Source: Leuctra nigra (Eukaryota; Arthropoda; Insecta; Plecoptera; Leuctridae). From it: a DNA stretch of 64,000 bases. The position numbers and the translations under genes were made by a program. The stretch is from contig OW203765.1 of the NCBI GenBank assembly GCA_934045905.1, forward strand, positions 23,162,159-23,226,158, written 5' to 3'. A model generated the notes under the pieces. It ran no database searches. It was given only the letters and a program-made list of their open reading frames with translations, and was not told the origin of the DNA. Position 1 is the first letter of the stretch. Each line of letters opens with the position of its first letter. Shown here piece after piece: positions 47,891 through 59,400 of this stretch.

Positions 47891-48495
47891 TTGATCGGAT
47901 GTACTTACTGCGAAATGCGGCAATCAGGCGTGATGAAAAAGACGTGCATTTCCTTGACACTGGTTTAGGGCTAACTTGTAAGAACTCTTTATTTTATATT
48001 GATTATACAACTTGTTTCTGGATTGCAAAACGAACAGAATCAAGTTCTGCTTGGTTATTAACACCTATTAGATAAGGCATTACAATTGTGATTATTTTTA
48101 AAAATTTAGTTTGATTATTTTGTGGAATTAAAATTGAATGAAAGAAAGTTGGTTCCTACTTTTTCATGTCATGCATCATGCATTTTGTTCCTTCCTTTAG
48201 TATTCAAGCATCTCTTTCACTTCTTTGGGGCTTTGTGCTTTGTTTTTTTTCCTCCAGTTGCTGGTTGGTGTGCAATCCTCTTTCTGAAAAGTTGCTTTTT
48301 TTATTGCTTATTTTGAACATGAGTTACTTCTACAAGCATTACTCCTTCAAAATTGAACCTGAGTGTTTCGAAAAAGCAGGTAAGAATTTTGCATTGTCAA
48401 TGTCATCAAGACAAACATTTAATTCAACTTGAAGAAAATAATTTTTATCTACTGCTATTTTTCAAGATCTGTAGCAACACAATCTCACTCATGGC
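47891..48495. other. TMEM14 3' UTR and intergenic sequence
   Basis: This follows the TMEM14 stop. No canonical AATAAA was found close by, so the transcript end is not placed. The open frames at 48,122-48,432 have no recognisable domain. Confidence 0.4.
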
Positions 48496-48498
48496 CCT

Positions 48499-48591
48499 GA
48501 TTCTATAACTCCGTGCGACCGCTTAGCAATTATTTCAATGTTAATCCTTATGGAAGAAATTGCTAAGCGGTCACAATGGAGTTATAGAATC
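48499..48591. mobile_element. Small palindromic MITE
   Basis: GATTCTATAACTCCGTGCGA then CCGCTTAGCAAT is mirrored by ATTGCTAAGCGGTCACAATG then GAGTTATAGAATC. About 93 bp, almost all of it paired. Confidence 0.88.
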
Positions 48592-48837
48592 CCACCTCAT
48601 ATCAATTTCTTGCAAAACAAAGGGTTCAGTAATGTACCTACAGTATTTGCATCAGGAAAGCACAAATTGGAAAATTACTAGGATTGGGAAAATAGATAAA
48701 CTTCAATACTACAAAATTATGTGGAAATGTTGAGATTATTTCGTATATTTGTAGCATTATGTACAGCTTTTTATAACATAAACTCGCATAACTTATAATT
48801 TAATCATTACATGACAATCGTTCAAAAGAATTAGTAT

Positions 48838-48990
48838 TCACATAACAACACCTACTCTTTTACAATCTTCTTCGCACACGGCAAGTAACACTCTAGGAAC
48901 TAAGCATGGAAGAATTGCCGGCAAATTAGCGGGCACTCGCGTCTTGATTCGTCTGATCACGATTCCGCAGGGAGAAACAATCTTCAAAAT
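48838..48990 (-). CDS. Candidate exon, unidentified (open on both strands)
   Basis: A GC-richer island in AT-rich surroundings. On the minus strand a good acceptor (CTTCTTCTTAG) precedes 50 codons ending in TGA, with four cysteines and the words VSPCGIVIRRIKTRVPA and VLLAVCEEDCKR. A donor-like AGA, then GTAGGT, lies near the end. On the plus strand the same stretch is open to a TAA (GKLAGTRVLIRLITIPQGE). It could be another 3' exon of the metalloprotease gene, since phase 0 would fit exon 7 but not the phase-2 donor of exon 8, or a separate small gene. Nothing is recognised. Confidence 0.25.
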   Translation of the reverse strand: MLKIVSPCGIVIRRIKTRVPANLPAILPCLVPRVLLAVCEEDCKRVGVVM

Positions 48991-48994
48991 CTAA

Positions 48995-50210
48995 GAAGAA
49001 GTTACTGTTTTAAAGTGTTTCATTACAAGAATTTCAAATTGGAATATTTTTAATTTGAATTTTTCAATGTTAAGTCAAAGCAGTATACAACAGCATAAAT
49101 GACTCAAAAAGAGAAAAAATAACCCAAGCTGTATTCCATTAAATACCTAACAATCACTTAACACTATTTACACAACTCTTGGACGGATATTCTAGAATAA
49201 ATCGCGACATAACGTTCGTCAATATGTTTCAACTCGTATTGGAGTTAAAACGAACATTGCAAAACCGGCCCGCCTTAATTAGGTAGCACATTAAACAAGA
49301 CAAACATAAATGAAAACAATTGAATAGGTACTGATCCTAATAATAATATATTTTTTTTTAGAAATCGTTGCGTATAATATTAAATAACGCTATAGTCTGT
49401 TCCAGCTAAACTTTTAGTAGAACTTTAGCAGTGCAAGTTCAGCAGAAAGAGACTGTAGCTGATTCTTCCGTGGTCAAACAAAATATCCGACCTTCAAAAC
49501 GGTTAAGAAATAAAGATGGACACTTTTGTTAAAATTGTTTTACAATACACTCGGTACCTGTACAAGTCAGTACCATAAAACTGTTTTATAGAAAACAAGC
49601 ACATTGATAGTACCTATTGTTTCATATTTCAATTTTTATTATTATTGTGGGTTGTGAATAAGTTAATAAAAGAAAATTGTCACAGTAAAGTAGAACAATT
49701 AGGTAGGTTGGTAGTCATTTTGATCTAACATCACTATTTTAGTTAAAATTGAATTTTACAACCGTTCGTGTTCCAAAAAGACACTTCGCTGGTCGAAAAA
49801 GCAAAATATATAGAAAATACAGTTTGTGATAAGTCCATAAATGATAAAACAGACACAAATAAAAAAGTAGAGTACACATTCTTAAAGTTAAAAATATTAG
49901 TCGAAAAGTTTCGTCATTTCAAAATCTTCGATTATTGTCCAATATAATTTTCCCAAAAGTTGCCAATGATAGAAGTACCTACGTAATTTGTCATTCATTC
50001 CATTTCTGTAAGAATTCTAAATTTTTAATTGGCATTATCAGCATAAAACTCTTCTGCGATTCGTATTAGCCGAAACTTTGCGTTTACTTCTAGTAAGTTC
50101 GAAATATCAACTTATTAAATTCTTCCGTGATTCGTCAAAATTGGTCCAAAAGTCTAAATATTGTCCAACTGTCCTACTGGTTACTGATTGCGGTGAACTG
50201 TCCCGGATGT
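48995..50210. other. Stretch without supported genes
   Basis: AT-rich; the part just left of 50,214 is probably 3' UTR of the PLAC-like terminal exon. A canonical AATAAA was not seen in its first 200 bases. Confidence 0.35.
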
Positions 50211-50213
50211 CGG

Positions 50214-50403
50214 TCAACTCGTCTTGTTCAAACAGACGTCGCGATGCGTCGCGCAGCAGTTCCTCCGCATGTAGCTGGACGGACAGTATTGGTAGCCGTA
50301 GCGCAGTAGGAAGTCCGGACAGCTCATGCTGCCACTCAAGTTGGCAACGATGTCCACGCACTCAGTGCCGTCCGCTGGAGCACACAGTTCAAGGTCAGCA
50401 TTT
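50214..50403 (-). CDS. Metalloprotease alternative terminal exon 9b, PLAC-like cysteine module
   Basis: Acceptor ATAATTTAG, then one base completing a codon from exon 8's phase-2 donor (AG plus A gives Arg), then 62 residues and TGA. Seven cysteines include the cluster C-x12-C-x11-C-x8-CC-x6-C (GSMSCPDFLLRYGYQYC, MRRNCCATH), which resembles the PLAC domain that ends many ADAMTS and papilin proteins. Spacing is longer than in vertebrate PLAC. Reaching it requires skipping exon 9a, which has its own stop codon. Confidence 0.75.
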
Positions 50404-53400
50404 CTAAATTATACGAATGGTGACAGAAACGGGTTTTTTAAGTTCGTGTTTATTGTAATTGTTCTGGATGCAAACATTTAATTTAATACAATTTTAAATT
50501 GTTATGCATCAATAAAAATAAAAATTTTAACATTTAAATTGCTTTTTTTGGGATTGTGAGCAATGCATTGAAGATGAAACATCAAAGTTCTAGTAAATTA
50601 TTTGATCTTTGTGCATCGTTGTCCACTATTCTTAAAATTTTAATCACCAAAAAATTAAGAAATATACCTAATATATATATTTTTTTTAATAACTTCAAAT
50701 TACTGCAAATTTCTAGATTTTTTGACTTTTTAAATAATTTTTTTTAAATAATGTCCACGGTGTTTGAAGAGCAATTAATTCCATTTAAATAAAGCGTCGA
50801 CGATATGGTCACTACCCCATATATGGCGAAGGTATTTTTGTGATCCTTCCTTTGAACCAAAATCGAAAAAATTCGTCCCACTTCTGTCACCAGTTGTAAT
50901 TTTATTCTTTTTATTAAAGAAATCGAATGAGGTAGATATGATTTTGATTCTGTTACTTATGAATGACGATTACAATTATCCATAATATTGTGTAACAATT
51001 AAATTCTTACCTTCAAAGCTCTGTATTGAAGTAATTATTGGAGAAAGTACCAAGAAGTATTAATAAACATAAACACAAAGTGGTTACGATTAGGATACCA
51101 ACCACCATTGAATAACATTTGTCAGAAACAAACAGTAACATAAATAAAACAGTGTAAACTACCCAATAACATAAAGACCCAACGTGCAAAGCAAATGTAC
51201 AGCATATTTACAGATAGTTTGTACAAGGAGTTAGACGACATCATCAGCTGTAAATTGTAAAATGTAATTTAATGTTAACATATTATTATTCCTGCGAAGA
51301 AAACTTAAGTGAAAGGATGTAATATGTCACGTTCTTAAATCGTAAAGCCAAACATGTGTTTTAAGGAAGTCAATTGAGCTTTTGATTAATTCAGTGTGCG
51401 GAAATATGCGAGTCAACAAGGATGAAAGTTTGCAAGTAGGTAAAGCTCAGGTCTGTTTTCCTGACGGTCATCCGCAAAAGTCAAACAAGAACAAAAGCAC
51501 TGAATTTGTTAATATTGTTTCGTGTTTTCATATGTGTTGAAATCAACTTGGATCGTATTTTATAACTTGATTGAATTCATTTTGGTCAAAAGTCATTTAT
51601 ACTGGCACTTCATCAAGTGAGAAAATGGGTATAGAATCTACACAAACAAATCTAATTGCAGTATTTATACGTTCCACTTCATTTCTCTGGGACACCAAAC
51701 AAAAGATAAAACGGTGTTCGAAAGAAACAGGTTGGCTGAAAAAGATTTGATGGCATCATCCAATGAAATCTAGGCTAACTCGTTATCTAACTCTAGTATA
51801 TGAGCTCTGATTTCATTGATAATATCAAGGATTTATTGTCAAGGAACCTGACAAGTAGCCAATCCGTTTTATGATTGGTTGAGTGTACATTACTGTAAAA
51901 TGATTTCTGACCAAAATTACACAAAATAGTTACATAATACTGTCCTAGGCGTGTACGAAAACGAATGTCATTCAGAAGTAGAGCTTGATCAAGACTTTAT
52001 TCCAAGGCCATCTGAAAGCTAAGTATCTCTGCCGTCAGTCTCCTCATCAACTCACCATTGGCGCCATTGCCCGTCACTTTTCTGACCTCCTGTGTAGATG
52101 TATGGTAAGTCGGTGGTGCAGTGGACTTGTACGCATACGGACTTGATGTGTGGTAAGTAGGTGGTGCAGTGGACTTGTACGCATACGGACTTGATGTGTG
52201 GTATGTCGGTGGTGCAGTGGACTTATAAGAGTACGGATTTTGCGTCGATGTCTGGTAGTAACTCGGTGGTACAGTGGACTTATACGTATTCTGCGCCGAA
52301 GAGTAACGGTTCGTTGTCGTCGTATACTGGTTGTAGTTGTTGTAACTCTCGTCTTTAGTCACCACAACAATCTCCGGTTCCTTCGTGGATGTTAGATCTC
52401 GGAAGTATTTGTAATACGGATTTTCTGTCGTTGGTTTGTAAGTTATTTTAGTACTTGGAGTTGTTGTCGGTGGTACAGTTGTGTATTTCAAGTTGATCGC
52501 TTTAGGAACAGCGATTTCGGCTATTTTCTGAAACCCTTTCGAGTAAGTCTGATGGAAGTTACTAAAGTCATACGGGTTCTTAGTCGTGGATATTACGTTA
52601 TTGTAGTACTTATAAGGAGCTTTGGTGGTTAGTTCGTTGTGGTATTTGTATTTGTAGTAAGGGTTTGCGGTGGTTGGAGGATACGGTGTCGAAGCTTCCG
52701 TCACTGGGCTTTGGATTGGTGGTGGTGTGGTGGTGGTGAGCTTTGTGGTGGCTGTGTACAGGTTGACCTTGAAGGAATAGACTTTCGGACTAGCTGTGTA
52801 AGTTGGCGGCGGCTTGGTAACTGAGATGGCTTTCGTGGTTTTGTGCTCGTTGTCCCACGTTGTCCTGTTCGAGGAGGGAGGTTACAAAAACACAATACAT
52901 GAATACTTATTTACAACGCGATGCAACACAACACAGTTTACAAAACATAGCATGCACATACATTGTACTAATGGACTCAAGCGGGCTGGGATTCTAAGTA
53001 GTCTATGCTACTTCTACTCTTGAAGAGGATTGAAATCTAAATTATCAGTCACGTTGTGAGGAGAAAATTGTATTTACAAAATGACACAACTGTAACTGTA
53101 AATTTTTTTGTCCCATTTGTAACTTTCCAAAGGACTTTTTAAAAGTGTAATTTTTTCTTCAGAAATTGGAACGTCACTTCGAGCAAAGATTACTTCAAGC
53201 ATAATGCTTCAAGCTACGTTCCGTCCCAACAATGATGCTAACTGGTGCAATATGTACAACTATATACCTATATCTGTATGCTTAGCATGCTCCTTCACAT
53301 CTTATAACTTACAAATAAATATTAATTGGCCAGTGGTTCTTATTACTGGCACTGAGGGACTAAAACATTTTTTTTTAAAATTGTGTTTTATAAAAAAAAA

Positions 53401-56400
53401 ATTGATATCGATATCATATTCCAACGACTAAGTTCTCATTTTAGTTCCTGTGCCGTGATATGAAACTGTCATTTGTAAATACTCACCTTGATACTTACCA
53501 TTTTGGGTTGTATGTACATCACAATGTCAATATTTACATTTACCCACTCTACAACCATACACCAACGAAAATCTTTCAATAATTTCTTATCCCACATATC
53601 TACGCCCCCTACACTACAACAGACCCCCATGCGTCCCTCCACCCGCACGACGCCGCCGACGCCCTACCTCTGCGTGGTGAGATTGACGAACACAGGCCGG
53701 GGCTCCGTCGCGGCGCCGTTGACGAGGTCCTGGTGGCGGATGTAGGTGGGCGTGTTCTGCGAGTAGTCCGGGATGATGTTCTCGTGCTCGGTGGTGCAGC
53801 GTCCGTTAATGCAGTACTGCAATCATCAACATCAACGTCAGTTAGTAGATGCCGTCGTGGGCACGACAAATTAGTTGCTCAATGTTCTAAAAGCCGAGGA
53901 AAGTTGTTTGTGAATAATATAGACCATGAGCCAGCCGTAGTTGACCCCCCCCCCCCGGTCCCGCAAGATCTGAAAGTGGTTTTGGGTACCTAAAGGTACG
54001 CACATTACACTTTCACTTGTTTAACATCTGACCTTTGGGGCAACAACCCCCCAAGGGGGCGCAAAGTGTGATTTTGGGGTATTTTGCACCAGATTCGAAT
54101 TTTTTGTGGGCTAACGGGGCAAGATAATTACAATCAGTTGCATATTTAAATAAAGGATGACATTTGCAATTTTATCCATATTTTTTGTAAGGTTAATACC
54201 CTTATTTTCATTTTTAAATCATAATTTTGGAAATTGGGGGGGGGGGGGGGGGGGGGGGGGGGAATTACCTAAAATAGTTTTGATGGCAGTCAATCTCTTC
54301 GTAATAAAAAGTTTTTCATATATATGACATCAAGATTGCAATATTTTGTGTTTACAACCTATTTTACTGAGATTAAGTGTCTTTAATGGGTATAATAATG
54401 GTAATTTGCGGGAAAAATATGATTTTTTAAGGGCCAAATGTAAAAAACATTTTACTCATTATAAATAGGTAGGTATGACATAATTGAACATATTCATATA
54501 TTTTTTGTAGGGGTGAAACCATTATTTCAAAATTTTCTTAACATTTTTGAAAATTACTATTATAAACGCATTAAAAGCACTTAATGTTGTAAAAATTGTA
54601 AACATTTTGAGAAATGAACTTGGTAGGACCAAGGAAACTGTTGACCAACCTGTCCGTCTCCACACGAAGAGCCCTCAGCCGCTGGCCGGTACGCCACACA
54701 GTATCCAGACCCGGCGTCGAAGCAGAACAACTGCGCGCACACCCGGTCGTCTTTCTGCAGACATACAGTGGAGGACAGTGTCAGCTGGTGTCCCGAGTGT
54801 CTCGGATTAGAGGTAGCTAGGTTTAGAGACTCACGAAACAGGCGCTGGTGCCGCGATCCTTCCTGCACTGAGCGTCCAGGCTGAGCAGCTTGCCCGGCAG
54901 TACACGGGGCAGTGACTCGTCCTCGTGCGGCGAGTTGTACAGACAGGTGGCCGTGTCTCCACTGCAATAATCACCAGATATTATAGGAGGCTGTGGCTAC
55001 ACAGTATCTACCACTAGAGGAGACATTGAATCCTCCCCAAGAGGATACGTTTCTTGAGATATTTAAATTTTTATAGTTTTTAAGTTAAAAAAAATCTTCA
55101 TTGAAAGAAAAACCCCCAGCCAATCGGGTTTAGCCAATCTCTTTACTTCTTGAAAGCGGATTTATTACAAAGTTGTAAAATGTTTAAGAACTTTTCTGTC
55201 GTGATTCAGGATTCAGGTTTTTGTGTAAATATAAGCAAATACAAAATGTTCGAAATGTTTATGATGAGTAAAGAAATAGCTTGCATCAGAGGTCAACTGA
55301 ACTGCACTGTGGGAGGTTGTAAATGTTTTTTTAGGAATGCTCAGTAAATAATAGATATCTTACGACACAGTTGAGCAATTACAGACAAGTGCTGTTAGCC
55401 TTGTTATCTGATTTTGGGTAGGCAAAACCAATGGATTGCGCCCTGTGGTGTAGTTGTAGTGACTTACTTGAGGAAGTGGTGGAAGGAGATCACACTGCAC
55501 GGCGACCACTTGAAGCCCTTGTCCGTGTGCCTGAGATCAGACATGATGAAGCCGTCTTCCCAGCGGCACTTCTCCGCCCCGGGACCGCCGAGGTAGCTGG
55601 GTGGCGGAGAGCCGTCGTGCACAGCTCCAAGTCTGCAAGCAATACTCGTGTTAGTTCAAGAAGACTCAAGGATATGATGAAGCCGTCTTCCCAGCGGCAC
55701 TTCTCCGCCCCGGGACCGCCGAGGTAGCTGGGTGGCGGAGAGCCGTCGTGCACAGCTCCAAGTCTGCAAGCATCACTCATGTTAGTACAAGAAGACTCAA
55801 GGATATGATGAAGCCGTCTTCCCAGCGGCACTTCTCCGCCCCGGGACCGCCGAGGTAGCTGGGTGGCGGAGAGCCGTCGTGCACAGCTCCAAGTCTGCAA
55901 GCATCACTTATGTTAGTTCAAGAAGTAACACTCTGAACTTGTATATCGGAGTTCCGGAGTTCGATTCCCGCGGTCGTCCTTTCTGACCGAAGATTTTTTG
56001 TGGTTTTTCCTCAGGCGATGGGTAAATACTGTGAGGTTCCCAACTAGGCCCAGTAGGCCGCCACCGCCTCCTTCCCACGTCACATCCTAAGTATAAATCG
56101 TGCACTTACAGTGCGATACTAATGATAAATATGATATGATAAATTATGATAAATTCGGAGGAGTCTATGTACAGGAAGTAGGTATAAACCGTGAGGATGT
56201 GAAATGGTTGGACAGGGTTGACTCTTACGTTCTTGAGGATGTATTTATAAGTGTTAGGTACGTCTTTGTTTGTGGGTTTCTAATGATTTTTGTAGAAGGG
56301 CAGAAGTGTTGAAAAGCATGATGGATTAAGGCCGGTCATATATTTTTTCCCGCCAAAAGTCGTTTTGGAGCGGTTTTAGAGGGACATCTGAAATATAAAT

Positions 56401-59400
56401 TGCCATATTTGGCAAACGGTTATGAATATTGAAAAAGCCAGAAACACATGACATGTATAGAACCTTTATCTACATTTTCATCGCTTACTGTCATAACTTT
56501 GCTCCTACTATGTGGTCAGCATTTGTCGGGAACAAAAACGCTCCGTTTCTCGTCCGTCGCTCGTCCGTCTCTCACACGGAGCGTTTTCCTTCCAGACAAA
56601 TGCTGACCACATAGTAGGAGCAAAGTAATGACAGTAAGCGATGAAAATGTAGATGAAGGTTCAATACATGTCATGTGTTTCTTACTTTTTCGATATTCAT
56701 AACCGTTTGCCAAATATAGCAATTTTTATTTCGTATGTCCCTCTAAAACCGCTCCAAAATCACTTTTGGTGGCAAAATATTGATGACCGCCCTAAAGTAA
56801 TTTTTGCTTTTGAAGTGGACTACGCTGTAAAAGACATCCCAAGGCATACATATTGTAACAACTGAGGGTGTACTTACAAGTGTCCGACTTCGTGCGCGCC
56901 GACGATGATGCCCGAGAAGCCGCCGGTGTCCTCGATGATGGCGACACTGTTGACCTTCTCAAGCCGCTTGTTGACCACACAGGCACCGCCTACGTACGCG
57001 AACCCTGGTGGCACGCCACTGTGTTACACGCGCATTCTCTCACGACACTCGGACTCGTAATAGCCAGCGCAGTTACAACAAGTTCTCTTGAGTTATACTA
57101 TCTTACCAGGAGAGAAGGAGACATAACCTACATAAGGCCCAATTACTTGGGGCAATCATAGGTTTCCAAAGCTTTTAAGTTATGGAAAGTCTACATGGAA
57201 AGTATGGTTTACCTGACTTCAGTGTCTTTTGACAACTTATGAACTCTGAAAACATGATTTTTCATTAAGAAATGGAATCCTTTTACGTAGATTATATTCC
57301 CATTTACTCTTGGTACATATACCTAGTAATTATGCCAGTATGCCGTTCCAATTAACAAATCTGATTTTATTATAATCTCTAATCAATATCATAAAGGTTT
57401 CAAGGATTCTAATGTATTGATAATAAACTTTTATCTGTAGTCTTATCCAGATTTGTTTATTATGACAGTAATAATGGTAGAGATACTTGGAAATGATAAT
57501 TCTGACTGAGACTATAGTATCTTATTTTTAATTGACAATTTATTTGTTTTCGTAGATTGAAGAGACACAATATCGATTCTAATGTTGTGATAAAAGATAA
57601 ATAATTTAAATATAGAGCTGCTGACTGCACTGGCTTTTACCAACGACTTAAAATGTATGTAATGATTTTTGTTAAAAGTTTTAAAGAATTTGAAGAGAAG
57701 TATTGAAGTATTTAAGAAGTTTGTTTTTGGTCAATGGTAGTATAACCTGATCCAAAAATTGATCATAAAGACGATATGGTTCTGATATTTGTAATGTTGA
57801 TGATACAATATTATGTGATGTAACAGAGAAGGTAAGAATTGTTATGTTAGTGTTATTGTTATATTCCATTGTAACAAAGTTAGAGTGTTATTGTTATTTG
57901 ATTTAGTAGATTTCCCTCAGGCGCGTCCAAGTTAAGATTGCAACATATCCACAAACCCGAGATCTCTTGAATAGCGAGAAATTGCCATGTTTAGGCAGTT
58001 AATTCAAGACAACTATAGGTATTGTTGATACGTAACAGAATCAAGAATTTAAATTGAGAATGTCAATGATCACAATTTAAATTCTTTGAAATAAGACATA
58101 TAAATCAATGAATCAGCCAAATGCGTTAAGTTTAGTAGAATTAGTCGATGTGTTATTATTTTTGTTCACACATTCAAGCGTCCATTGAAAAGCTGGCTTC
58201 TTACCTTAAGTCAGAACTTAAGTCCATTCTAAGCGACAAGGTAGGCACGAGAAGAAACAGAGTAAGATTATCATATTGTCTCAGACGAACAAGTTATTAA
58301 TAAGTCCGTCGTATGCGTCACAATGTTCGTTTAAAGTTCGACGTTCGGTTCGGCGTTGAAACATCGACAGTTAGCCAATCAAAGCTCAACGCCAGAACAT
58401 TGGCGTTACAACGCTCGAGATAAACTATGTTCATTCTTCAACGTCGAAGTCACAATGTCAACTGTAAACGTTCGGCGTTGTGACCTTGACAGTTAGCCAA
58501 TCAACGCCGAAAGTCAGAACGTTGACATTAAGACGGCTGAGTAGTGAGCGTGGCCTTGATAAGTTTTTTAATCGAATATTATCAATATCTTTTACCAATG
58601 TAATTGTTAATAAAATAACGCTTTGTACGAGTCTTCATAACAGTGAAATTAAAATAATTTCGTAGATTGGAATGGTTTATTAGTTTTATTTTGTCCTACA
58701 TACGTTTAGTGCCATATTTGTACTAATTTTCACGCACTGTATCTGTAGGACAGAATAAAAATAAAAATCCATTCCAAGCTATGATATAACTTTTATTGAA
58801 CTGTTCTGAAGACGCGCACAAATCCTTATTTTATTAACAATTACACTGGGAAAAGATATTGATAAAAATCGATAAAAAAAACTCTTCAAGGTCAAACTCA
58901 CTACTGAGCCGTCTTAACGTCCGAGTTCATCCTTGAACTTCAACGTCGCAACGTCCGAGATATTCAACCTCGCAACGTCCTTGAACTTCAACGTCACAAC
59001 GTCGAACAGTAAACGAACGTCAAGTAAATGATAGTGAAACACAGAAGTTGAGTTACAAAAAGCATTATGCTCAAGGGTGTGTGTTTGTGTGTGATGCAAA
59101 AGGTAGCTGCACATGTAGAATTGTGTTACAGTGTTGACAATCTGTTAGATTTTAACAAAAGCTGAAGACGGAAACGTTGAAACATAAATGTGATTTGAAA
59201 TGTGTCAGTCAACATTTGGAGTAAAAGCGACAAAGTGATTCGGACCATTCATAGACGTGGTTGACAAAAACAATTTTTCCGTATTTACTAATTGAAATAA
59301 TTTCAAAATCAAATCAGTAACATAACTTGGTATATATTTTTTTTTTATATAATAACGTACTTAAATAATATAATATTATAAAAAAGTAATCCAGAAACAT

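Noticed and set aside
52161..52395. Plus-strand open frames over the Thr-rich exon
   Set aside because: Antisense shadows of the 48-bp coding repeats.
53609..53869. Minus-strand Arg/Thr/Ser-rich open frame over exon 8
   Set aside because: Out-of-frame shadow of the real exon YCINGRC.
55490..55900. Minus-strand 136-codon open frame through the 131-bp repeats
   Set aside because: It is in the wrong frame relative to the HEVGHLLGAVHDG exon and is open only because of the GC-rich repeat.
56429..56722. Open frames on both strands at the foldback loop
   Set aside because: Produced by the near-perfect palindrome.
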